Assembly: GCF_034541975.1 (NCBI RefSeq)
Contig: NZ_JAVYJM010000001.1
Length of the DNA: 64,000 bases
Strand: one strand, 5' to 3'
Source of the DNA: Dermacoccus abyssi
GTDB lineage: Bacteria > Actinomycetota > Actinomycetes > Actinomycetales > Dermatophilaceae
Both the position numbers and the translations under genes were made by a program. The notes beneath the pieces were generated by a model that was not told the origin of the DNA, searched no databases, and was given only the letters and a program-made list of their open reading frames with translations. Of the stretch, positions 9,848 through 17,077 are shown in pieces. How positions within the stretch are numbered: the stretch's first letter is position 1; every line of letters starts with the position of its first letter.

Positions 9848-9889
9848 ATGGTAGCGACCCGCGCTGTGTGCCGCCTTGACGCCTACAGT
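9848..9889. promoter_or_regulatory. Divergent -10 elements for ispH and xseA
   Basis: TACCAT on the minus strand (9848-9853) is six bases from the ispH GTG at 9841. TACAGT on the plus strand (9884-9889) is seven bases from the xseA GTG at 9897. Both match TANNNT and put transcription starts at the start codons. Only 55 bases separate the two genes, so the two promoters probably influence each other. Confidence 0.55.
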
Positions 9890-9896
9890 GGGCGGG

Positions 9897-11210
9897 GTGA
9901 CGAACGTTCCCCCACACCTTCCTCAGCTGGCGGGTGACACGAGCGCCGAATCGCCGTGGCCCGTGCGCGTGCTGAGCATGAAGATCGCCGAGTACGTCGA
10001 TCGCATGTCGCCGCTGTGGGTCGAGGGCCAGATCGTCCAGCTCAACGTGCGCGCCCGCACCGCCTACCTCACCCTGCGTGATGCCGACGTCGACATGTCC
10101 CTGTCGCTCACCGTCCCGACGAACACGCTCAACGCGATGGGGCCGCTCGTGCGCGAGGGGGCGCGAGTCGTCGTCCACGCGAAACCGACGTTCTGGACGA
10201 AACGTGGCCAACTCATGCTCGAGGGTCGCGTCATGCGTCCCGTCGGCGAGGGCGAACTGCTGCTCCGTCTCGAGCAACTCAAGCGAACGCTCGCGGCCGA
10301 AGGCATCTTCGACCGCGACCGCAAGAAGGCCCTTCCGTTCCTCCCCCGCCGCATCGGGCTGGTCACCGGCCGAGCGGGTGCCGCAGAGAACGACGTCGTC
10401 GAGAACGCTCGCAGACGATGGCCCGCAGCACGCTTCGAGATTCGGCAGGTCGCCGTCCAGGGCCCCGACACGGTGCAGCAGGTCGGCGGTGCCATCCGCG
10501 AACTCGACGAGATCGACGACGTCGACGTGATCGTCGTCGCGCGCGGCGGCGGCTCCTTCGAAGACCTCCTGCCGTTCAGCAACGAAGCACTCGTGCGCGT
10601 CGTCGCCGCAGCCCGCACGGCGATCGTCAGTGCCATCGGCCACGACGTCGACACGCCCTTGCTCGACCACGTGGCCGACCTGCGCGCGTCGACGCCCACG
10701 GACGCGGGCAAGAGCATCGTGCCGGACCTGGCCCTCGAGAGCTCGTCGCTGCGTGAGGCGCGGGTGCGCCTCAGCCAGGGGCTGCGCGGGCGCTTCGCCG
10801 CCGAACGGCGCCACCTCAACGCCCTCGTTTCCCGGCCGGCGTTGGCCGACCCGAGTTCGCTCGTCGCCGACCGACGTGACGACCTCGACCGCATGACGAA
10901 CCGCAGCGCCTACGCCCTGCGCCAACGCCTCTCGCGCGCCCACGACCAAGTCGCTCACGCCCGTGCGCAGGTCGTCGCGCTCTCACCGCAACGCACGCTC
11001 GATCGTGGGTACGCCGTCGTCCAGCAGGTCGACGGCACCCTCGTCACCTCGCGTGAGAGCGTCAGCGCCAACGACCTGCTCAAGGTGACGGTGGCCGACG
11101 GCAACTTCGCCGCCACCCCGGTGTCGGCACCCCCGACGCGAGACTCGAAGGCGCCCACGCCGAAGAAGAAGACGAACGCCGCCCGAAAGACACGAGGAGA
11201 CGACGCATGA
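9897..11210 (+). CDS. xseA: Exodeoxyribonuclease VII large subunit
   Basis: A 437-residue protein. The N-terminal OB-fold (residues ~15-110) contains VRVLSMKIAEYVDRM, PLWVEGQIVQLNVRARTAYLTLRD and GRVMRPVGEGELLLRLEQLK. The catalytic region has PFLPRRIGLVTGRAGAAENDV, VARGGGSFEDLLPFSNEALVR and SAIGHDVDTPLLDHVADLRA, all hallmarks of XseA. The C-terminal helical region includes RTLDRGYAVVQ and ends in a Lys/Pro-rich tail. With XseB it degrades single-stranded DNA from both ends. GTG 9897 is preferred to the TTG 21 bases earlier because a TANNNT box lies seven bases before it. The stop overlaps the xseB start by four bases (ATGA). Confidence 0.96.
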   Translation: MTNVPPHLPQLAGDTSAESPWPVRVLSMKIAEYVDRMSPLWVEGQIVQLNVRARTAYLTLRDADVDMSLSLTVPTNTLNAMGPLVREGARVVVHAKPTFWTKRGQLMLEGRVMRPVGEGELLLRLEQLKRTLAAEGIFDRDRKKALPFLPRRIGLVTGRAGAAENDVVENARRRWPAARFEIRQVAVQGPDTVQQVGGAIRELDEIDDVDVIVVARGGGSFEDLLPFSNEALVRVVAAARTAIVSAIGHDVDTPLLDHVADLRASTPTDAGKSIVPDLALESSSLREARVRLSQGLRGRFAAERRHLNALVSRPALADPSSLVADRRDDLDRMTNRSAYALRQRLSRAHDQVAHARAQVVALSPQRTLDRGYAVVQQVDGTLVTSRESVSANDLLKVTVADGNFAATPVSAPPTRDSKAPTPKKKTNAARKTRGDDA

Positions 11211-11509
11211 GCGACGACACACAGAACGCAGGCGAAGCGACCGGCACCAACGCCTCGACACTCACGGCCGTCGACACCAGCGACATCGCCCAGATGGGCT
11301 ACGAGCAGGCGCGCGACGAACTCGCGTCCATCGTGTCCACGCTGGAGAGTGGCCGCACCCCACTCGAGGAGAGCATGCGGCTGTGGGAACGCGGCGAGGC
11401 TCTCGCCGATCACTGCTCGACGTGGCTCGACGGTGCACAGTCACGCATCGAGGACGCCGTGGCGCGGCGCGAGGGCCGCGACGGTGAGGGTGACGCCGAG
11501 CAGAAGTGA
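11207..11509 (+). CDS. xseB: Exodeoxyribonuclease VII small subunit
   Basis: A 100-residue protein slightly longer than the usual 70-85 residues because of a polar N-terminal extension (residues 1-27). The conserved XseB core follows: MGYEQARDELASIVSTLESGRTPLEESMRLWERGEALADHC. It ends with a charged tail (ARREGRDGEGDAEQK). It binds XseA in several copies to make active exonuclease VII. It is translationally coupled to xseA through a four-base ATGA overlap. Confidence 0.95.
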   Translation: MSDDTQNAGEATGTNASTLTAVDTSDIAQMGYEQARDELASIVSTLESGRTPLEESMRLWERGEALADHCSTWLDGAQSRIEDAVARREGRDGEGDAEQK

Positions 11510-11515
11510 GCTGAC

Positions 11516-11562
11516 CGGCCGGGCGTCGGAGTTCCGAGATTCAGCTCGACCGACGACGGCCG
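11516..11562. terminator. Bidirectional hairpin between xseB and the DUF4245 gene
   Basis: CGGCCG (11516-11521) plus CGTCGG (11524-11529) pair with CCGACG (11550-11555) plus CGGCCG (11557-11562), giving a two-part 12-bp stem with a small internal bulge. It lies between two convergent gene ends (11509 and 11573), so it can end transcription from both sides. No U-tract is present. Confidence 0.5.
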
Positions 11563-11572
11563 AGCCGCAGCG

Positions 11573-12166
11573 TCACTTCGTGACGGCGCTGATGGGCTTG
11601 GCCGACTTCGCGACCTGCTCGAGCTGATTCCACGTGCCCTTGCCGGTGACGACGGTGTCGAGGCCCGCCAGCGGCGTCGTGCGCACGAGCGCCTTCTGGT
11701 CGCCGTCCATCTCGACCTTGCGCCACGTGGCACCTCCAGCCTTGAGCTCACCGGAGTTCGTGCCCTTGGCGACCTTCGCGAACCACGCCGCGCCACCGTT
11801 CTTGCGCTGCTGGATCGAGAGGTAGTCCTCGCCCGCACCCTGGTATCCGGCGCGCCAACGCTCCGGGTTCTCCTTGTCGCCGGGGATCATCGCCGCGTGA
11901 ACGGGACGCCAGGGCGAACCGAGGCCGTCGGCAACAGCGACGTCCCACTTCTTCGACTGCGAGACCTGCCCGGCCACGCCTGCCGCGTCGACCGTGGCGA
12001 GTTTCGTCGCACCCTGACGAGGAATCAGGGCCAAAAGCACCAAACACCCCGCGATACAGGCGATCATGGACAGGACCATGCTCTTGGCATTGCCCTGCAT
12101 CCCACGCCGCTTCGGCGGCTGGGGTGTCGGGTTGTCGTTCGTGGCGGTTTCGGGGGGCGTGCTCAC
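11573..12166 (-). CDS. DUF4245 domain-containing membrane-anchored protein
   Basis: A 197-residue protein. A cytoplasmic N-terminal tail rich in Pro and Thr (residues 1-27) precedes one membrane segment (SMVLSMIACIAGCLVLLALIP, ~29-49) and an extracytoplasmic domain with QVSQSKKWDVAVADGLGSPWRPVHA and WRAGYQGAGEDYLSIQQRK. This is the layout of DUF4245, an actinobacterial family of unknown function that is regularly found beside glpX and xseAB. The start is GTG 12166. GACCAT six bases upstream is a weak -10 candidate. It is divergent from glpX. Confidence 0.85.
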   Translation of the reverse strand: MSTPPETATNDNPTPQPPKRRGMQGNAKSMVLSMIACIAGCLVLLALIPRQGATKLATVDAAGVAGQVSQSKKWDVAVADGLGSPWRPVHAAMIPGDKENPERWRAGYQGAGEDYLSIQQRKNGGAAWFAKVAKGTNSGELKAGGATWRKVEMDGDQKALVRTTPLAGLDTVVTGKGTWNQLEQVAKSAKPISAVTK

Positions 12167-12282
12167 GCCCCTATGGTCTCCGACAATGCCCCGTCGGAGC
12201 GAACCGGGTCCGTCCGAGCGCTCACGGCGGTGCGATGCCGAGCCGTTCGACGCCGTCGTTCCAACCCCGAGGAGACATCGAC

Positions 12283-13287
12283 GTGACCACGTCCCTGCCG
12301 ACCTATCAGATCCCCGACCGCAACCTCGCGCTCGAACTCGTGCGCGTCACGGAGGCCGCCGCGATGGCCGCCGGCCCGTGGGTGGGCCGCGGCGACAAGA
12401 ACGCAGCCGACGGTGCCGCCGTCGAGGCCATGCGCACGCTCATCTCGACGGTGAGCATGAACGGCACCGTCGTCATCGGTGAGGGCGAGAAGGACGAGGC
12501 GCCGATGCTGTTCAACGGCGAGCGCGTCGGGGACGGTACGGGCCCGGACGTCGACGTCGCCGTCGACCCGATCGACGGCACCACGCTCACTGCCAAGGGC
12601 ATGCCGAACGCCGTCTCCGTGCTCGCTGTGAGCGAGCGTGGCTCGATGTACGACCCGAGCGCCGTGTTCTACATGGACAAGCTCGCCACCGGCCCCGAGG
12701 CTGCGGACGTCGTCGACATCCGCCTGCCTGTCGCCGAGAACATCCGGCGCATCGCGAAGGCCAAGGGCACCTCGAACAACGGCGTCACCGTCGTCCTGCT
12801 CGACCGCCCGCGCCACGAGGGCCTTGCCCAGGAGATCCGTGACGCCGGCGCCCGCATCAAGTTCATCTCCGACGGTGACGTCGCCGGCGCCATCATGGCC
12901 GCACGCCCGAACACCGGCGTCGACCTGCTCCTGGGCACCGGCGGCACCCCCGAGGGCATCATCGCCGCCTGCGCGATCAAGTGCATCGGCGGCGTCATCC
13001 AGGGCCGTCTCGCCCCGAAGGACGACGAGGAGAAGCAGCGCGCTCTCGACGCCGGCCACGACACCAACCGCGTTCTCACGACGCACGACCTCGTGCGCGG
13101 CGACAACTGCTTCTTCGTCGCCACCGGCGTCACCGACGGCGAACTGCTGCGCGGCGTGCGCTACCGCGAGGACGGCTGCACGACCAGCTCCCTCGTCATG
13201 CGCAGCAAGAGCGGTACCGTACGAGCCATCGAGGGCGAACACCGCCTGAGCAAGGTGGCCGAGTACGCCTCCGAGCAGTACCAGTAA
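12283..13287 (+). CDS. glpX: Class II fructose-1,6-bisphosphatase (GlpX)
   Basis: A 334-residue phosphatase that turns fructose 1,6-bisphosphate into fructose 6-phosphate in gluconeogenesis. The metal-binding lithium-sensitive phosphatase motifs are visible: GEGEKDEAPML, then VDPIDGTTLTAKG. Substrate-binding segments SDGDVAGAI and LLLGTGGTPEGIIAACAIK follow. GlpX is the main FBPase of many Actinobacteria. GTG 12283 is chosen because GAGGAG stands about eight bases upstream and the protein then begins TTSLPTYQIPDRNLALELVRVTEAAA, the family N-terminus. Longer upstream frames are not family-like. A PfkB sugar kinase follows 55 bases downstream. Confidence 0.96.
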   Translation: MTTSLPTYQIPDRNLALELVRVTEAAAMAAGPWVGRGDKNAADGAAVEAMRTLISTVSMNGTVVIGEGEKDEAPMLFNGERVGDGTGPDVDVAVDPIDGTTLTAKGMPNAVSVLAVSERGSMYDPSAVFYMDKLATGPEAADVVDIRLPVAENIRRIAKAKGTSNNGVTVVLLDRPRHEGLAQEIRDAGARIKFISDGDVAGAIMAARPNTGVDLLLGTGGTPEGIIAACAIKCIGGVIQGRLAPKDDEEKQRALDAGHDTNRVLTTHDLVRGDNCFFVATGVTDGELLRGVRYREDGCTTSSLVMRSKSGTVRAIEGEHRLSKVAEYASEQYQ

Positions 13288-13342
13288 GCACGACCCGTCC
13301 CCCGCGCCCCTCGTGGGGGTTCACGCCCCCACGAGGAGCCGC

Positions 13343-14281
13343 ATGTCCCAGCCGAACACCCGCACCACGCTCGTCATCGGCGAGGCACTCATCGACGTCG
13401 TCCACGCACTCGACGGTGACGTGACCGAGCACGTCGGCGGCAGCCCGCTCAACGTCGCCGTGGGCCTCGCTCGGCTGGGGCACACCGCCGTGCTTGCCAC
13501 GCACCTGGGCAACGACGCGCGTGGCGAGCGCATCCGTGACCTGCTCACGGACGAGGGCGTCGACGTCACGATGTCGAGCTTCGACCTCGAGTCGACCTCG
13601 ACGGCCCAGGCCACGCTCGGCGAGGACGGTGCCGCAGAGTACGAGTTCGCCATCGAGTGGCCTCCAGTCACCGGCATTCCGCACGACGCCGAACACCTCC
13701 ACACCGGCTCGATCGGCGCCTCTCTCGACCCGGGGGCCGCTTCCGTTCTCGACGCGCTCAAGGCTGCGCGCAGCGCCGCGACGACGTCGTTCGACCCGAA
13801 CGTGCGGCCCTCCCTCATGAAGTCCCCCGAGGACGAGCGGGTTCGCGTCGAGGAGTTCCTCCACCACATCGACGTCGTGAAGTCGTCCGACGAGGACGCA
13901 CAGTGGATCTACCCGGACCGTAGCCTGCGCGAGATCGCGCACGGTTGGGCCGAACTCGGCCCGCGACTCGTCGTCATCACGCGCGGTGGCGACGGCGCCT
14001 TCGTCGTCGTGGGCAACGGCGAGGAGCTCGAGTTCGCGGGCCACTCCGTCGAGGTCACCGATACGGTCGGCGCCGGCGACTCGTTCATGTCCGGTCTCAT
14101 CTCCGGCCTCCTCGACGCCGGCCTGCTGGGTGGCGCGGAAGCCCGTAGCCGCCTCGAGATGGCGCAGGCCGACGACGTGCGCCCCGCCCTCGAGCGCGCC
14201 CTCCTCACCTCGGCCACGACGGTGACGCGCGCCGGTTCGAACCCGCCTCACCGCCATGAGGTCGTCGCCGACGAGTCGTGA
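13343..14281 (+). CDS. PfkB family carbohydrate kinase (fructokinase-like)
   Basis: A 312-residue ribokinase-fold kinase. The N-terminal substrate region is IGEALIDVVHALDG and VGGSPLNVAVGLARLGH, the two-glycine PfkB signature 1. The C-terminal signature 2 is DTVGAGDSFMSGLISGLLDAG, containing the catalytic Asp in GAGD. HTGSIGA and TSFDPNVRP are typical of fructokinases. ATG 13343 follows GAGGAG by about seven bases; an in-frame GTG at 13313 lacks one. Because it sits directly after glpX, phosphorylation of fructose or a related sugar feeding fructose 6-phosphate is plausible, but the substrate cannot be read from sequence. It may be co-transcribed with glpX. Confidence 0.88.
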   Translation: MSQPNTRTTLVIGEALIDVVHALDGDVTEHVGGSPLNVAVGLARLGHTAVLATHLGNDARGERIRDLLTDEGVDVTMSSFDLESTSTAQATLGEDGAAEYEFAIEWPPVTGIPHDAEHLHTGSIGASLDPGAASVLDALKAARSAATTSFDPNVRPSLMKSPEDERVRVEEFLHHIDVVKSSDEDAQWIYPDRSLREIAHGWAELGPRLVVITRGGDGAFVVVGNGEELEFAGHSVEVTDTVGAGDSFMSGLISGLLDAGLLGGAEARSRLEMAQADDVRPALERALLTSATTVTRAGSNPPHRHEVVADES

Positions 14282-14326
14282 GACTTCTCACCCCGCGCCT
14301 CCCACGGATGCATTCCACCCTTTGGT

Positions 14327-14353
14327 TTAGTTAGGTTTGCCTTACCTAACTAA
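14327..14353. promoter_or_regulatory. DtxR/IdeR-type iron box upstream of the siderophore operon
   Basis: The core TTAGGTTTGCCTTACCTAA (14331-14349) matches the DtxR/IdeR consensus TTAGGTTAGCCTAACCTAA at 17 of 19 positions. It lies inside a wider inverted repeat with perfect 9-bp arms at 14327-14335 and 14345-14353. It ends 13 bases before the GTG of the decarboxylase gene, so iron-loaded repressor bound here should block transcription or its start. Confidence 0.9.
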
Positions 14354-14366
14354 TTCAGGAGGTGCC

Positions 14367-15803
14367 GTGCGTCCCAACGCACTCTTCAGCGGCAAGAGCT
14401 TGCCCGAGTACGAGCAGGCGATCAGCGAAGCAGGGGCCGTCGTTGCCGACGCCGTGGCCTCGGCGAACCACCCGGCCACACCACGGCCACCGGCTCACCT
14501 GCGCTCCGTCGTCCGCCAGGTCGACCTCGATCGCCCCCTCGGTGAGCTGAGTTCGGCACTGGAGGAATCACGCGACCTCTTCCTCGAGCACGCGGTGTGG
14601 TTCCACGACGCCCGCTACCAAGCCCACCTCAACTGCCCCGTCGCCACGGCCGCCATCGCGGCCGACGTCATCGCCTCGAGCGTCAACACGTCGGTGGACA
14701 CGTGGGATCAGAGCCTCGCTGCCACCCACATCGAGACGCATCTGCTCGAGTGGCTGGCCGGCCGACTCGGACTCGGCGATCTCGCCGACGGCGTCTTCAC
14801 GAGCGGCGGCACGGCGTCGAACCTCCAGGCGCTCCTGCTCGCTCGGGAACACTCCACCGCCGACGGCACTCCCCTCGACGCGCTACGCATCCTCACCTCA
14901 CCCGAGGCCCACTTCAGCGTGACGAAGGCCGCCCGAACCCTCGGCCTCGCAGCCGACGCCGTCGTCCACTGCCCCACCGACGAGCGCGGCCGCCTGCGCC
15001 CCGACGGCGTGGAGAGCGCCATCGACGACGCCGAGAAAGCTGGCCTCACGGTCATGGCCGTCTCTGCCACTGCGGGGACGACCGACCGCGGGGCCGTCGA
15101 CCCGCTCGCCGCGCTGGCACAGATCACGCACGGCCGCGGGCTGTGGCTGCACGTCGATGCCGCCGTCGGTGGCGCGCTCGTGACGTCGAGCCGCCACTCC
15201 TCGCTGCTCGACGGGATCGGTGGCGCTGATTCGGTCACGGTCGACTTCCACAAGACGTGGTACCAGCCCGTGGCCGCGAGCGCCCTGCTCGTGCGGGACC
15301 GCCGCATGTTCGCGCACTCGCGCACGAATGCCGACTACCTCAACCCCGAGCACGCGCGTGTGCCAAACCTCGTCGACAAGAGCCTCGCCACGTCGCGTCG
15401 CTTCGATGCGCTCAAGCCGTGGATCACGTTGCGCACCCACGGCGCCGACGCCATCGGATCGTGGCTGGACGCCTCGCTCGACCTCGCGCAGGAGGCCCAC
15501 ACGATCGCGGAGGCAATGCCCGATCTCAAGGTCTTCGAGCGCCCGTCGACCCACATGCTGCTCTTCCGCTTCACGGCCGTCGACCTCGAACAGCGCGACG
15601 ACGTCAATGACGCCATCCGCGAGACCCTCTTCATGGAGGGCCGCACGGTCATCGCCCGCACCCGCTGGGGCGGTGAGACGTGGCTCAAGCTCACGCTGCT
15701 CAACCCGATGGCCGACGCGGCCGATCTGCGCGCGACGTTCGACGACGTCGTGCGCACCGGCCACCTCCTGGCCGGTGACCTGAGTGCGGAGGTGAGCGCA
15801 TGA
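14367..15803 (+). CDS. desA: PLP-dependent lysine decarboxylase of hydroxamate siderophore synthesis (DesA-like)
   Basis: A 478-residue group II PLP decarboxylase. The PLP-lysine is K296 in VDFHKTWYQP. Other fold markers are VFTSGGTASNLQALLLAR, VSATAGTTDRGAVDPL and LHVDAAVGGAL. In desferrioxamine synthesis DesA makes cadaverine from lysine. The family also includes diaminobutyrate and tyrosine decarboxylases, so the lysine assignment rests on the adjacent lysine N-hydroxylase and NIS synthetase. GTG 14367 is set by CAGGAGG ending four bases upstream. The gene starts right after the iron box and overlaps the next by four bases (ATGA). Confidence 0.9.
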   Translation: MRPNALFSGKSLPEYEQAISEAGAVVADAVASANHPATPRPPAHLRSVVRQVDLDRPLGELSSALEESRDLFLEHAVWFHDARYQAHLNCPVATAAIAADVIASSVNTSVDTWDQSLAATHIETHLLEWLAGRLGLGDLADGVFTSGGTASNLQALLLAREHSTADGTPLDALRILTSPEAHFSVTKAARTLGLAADAVVHCPTDERGRLRPDGVESAIDDAEKAGLTVMAVSATAGTTDRGAVDPLAALAQITHGRGLWLHVDAAVGGALVTSSRHSSLLDGIGGADSVTVDFHKTWYQPVAASALLVRDRRMFAHSRTNADYLNPEHARVPNLVDKSLATSRRFDALKPWITLRTHGADAIGSWLDASLDLAQEAHTIAEAMPDLKVFERPSTHMLLFRFTAVDLEQRDDVNDAIRETLFMEGRTVIARTRWGGETWLKLTLLNPMADAADLRATFDDVVRTGHLLAGDLSAEVSA

Positions 15804-17077
15804 GCACGGTTCACGACGTCCTCGCGGTCGGCTGCGGACCGTTCAACCTCGGCCTCGCGGCCCTTGCGGAACCACTTGACCTCGACGTCGCCGTCCTCGA
15901 GGCACGCCGCGAGTTCTCCTGGCACCCCGGCATGATGCTCGAGGGCGCCACGATCCAAGTTCCGTTCATGGCCGATCTCGTGACGATGGCCGACCCCACG
16001 TCGCGCTGGTCGTTCCTCAACTACCTCAAGCACCACGAGCGGCTCTACCCCTTCTACATCCGTGAGTCGTTCTACCCGCTGCGCGCCGAGTACGACGCCT
16101 ACTGCCGTTGGGTCGCGAGCGAGTTCGAGTCCGTCGAGTTCGGGCACCACGTCGATCGCGTGACCTACGACGAAGGACGCGACGCCTTCGAGGCCCGTTG
16201 CACTCTTGCCGACGGCACTCAGGTCACCCGCTTCGGAAGGCATCTCGTCCTCGGTGTCGGCACCGCACCGCACGTGCCGGAATCACTGGCCGACCTCGAC
16301 GGCGTGATTCACACCGCCGACTACCTCGACCACCGCGACGAGCTCGCCGAAACAGAACGCGTCACCATCGTCGGCAGTGGCCAGAGTGCCGCGGAGGTCT
16401 TCCACGACCTGCTCGTGCGGCGGGGTGAGGACGCTCCCGGCGACCTCACGTGGGTGACACGGTCTCCGCGCTTCTTCCCGATGGAGTACACGAAGCTCAC
16501 GCTGGAGATGACGTCGCCCGACTACGTCGACCACTTCCACGCGCTGCCCAGCGCCCGTCGTGACGCTCTGGGGCGCGATCAGCGCAACCTGTTCAAGGGC
16601 ATCAGCGGTGACCTCATCGACGCCATCTACGACACGCTCTACGAGGCGTCGCTGCACGGACGCGTGCCGGCCCGGCTCGGCACCGCACAGGAGGTCGTCG
16701 CCGCCGAGACGACAGCGGACGGCCAGCTCCTTCAGCTTCGCCACCTCGACACCGACGAGACCTCGACGCTCACGAGCGAGCGCATCGTCGCGGCCACGGG
16801 CTACGCCTCCCGTGTTGGCTCCCTCGTCGAGGGCCTGCCGAACGTACAGCTCGACGAGCGGGGTCGCCCCGCCGTCACCCGCGACTTCACGCTCGACGAC
16901 GGCCGCGGGCGCATCTTCGTCCAGAACGGGGAGGAGCACACCCACTCGCTCACCGCGCCCGACCTCGGCATGGGTGCCCACCGCAACAGCGTCATCCTCA
17001 ACCGCATCCTCGGAAGGGAGGCATACCGCGTCGAAGAGCGCATCGCGTTCCAGACGTTCGGTCCGCTCCATGACTGA
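15800..17077 (+). CDS. desB: Lysine/cadaverine N-monooxygenase (DesB/IucD-like)
   Basis: A 425-residue flavin N-hydroxylase of the IucD/PvdA/SidA class. The FAD loop is GCGPFNLG (residues 11-18). The NADPH loop is VGSGQSAAEV (191-200). VAATGYAS in the last quarter is the ATGY motif of this family. VPFMADLVTMADPTSRWSFLNYL and FPMEYTKLTLEMTSPDYVDHF are also typical. It hydroxylates the terminal amine of cadaverine or lysine, making the hydroxamate precursor. It is coupled to desA by an ATGA overlap and overlaps the next gene by eight bases, so all three genes form one tight operon. Confidence 0.93.
   Translation: MSTVHDVLAVGCGPFNLGLAALAEPLDLDVAVLEARREFSWHPGMMLEGATIQVPFMADLVTMADPTSRWSFLNYLKHHERLYPFYIRESFYPLRAEYDAYCRWVASEFESVEFGHHVDRVTYDEGRDAFEARCTLADGTQVTRFGRHLVLGVGTAPHVPESLADLDGVIHTADYLDHRDELAETERVTIVGSGQSAAEVFHDLLVRRGEDAPGDLTWVTRSPRFFPMEYTKLTLEMTSPDYVDHFHALPSARRDALGRDQRNLFKGISGDLIDAIYDTLYEASLHGRVPARLGTAQEVVAAETTADGQLLQLRHLDTDETSTLTSERIVAATGYASRVGSLVEGLPNVQLDERGRPAVTRDFTLDDGRGRIFVQNGEEHTHSLTAPDLGMGAHRNSVILNRILGREAYRVEERIAFQTFGPLHD

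Noticed and set aside
9717..10958. A 413-codon minus-strand frame over xseA
   Set aside because: It is antisense to xseA, lacks family resemblance and a ribosome-binding site, and reflects GC-rich codon bias.
16560..17069. N-terminal extension of the GNAT-IucA/C protein into the desB region
   Set aside because: The frame is open, but the added 170 residues are Ser/Arg/Thr-rich antisense-like sequence; the GNAT domain begins right after ATG 17070.
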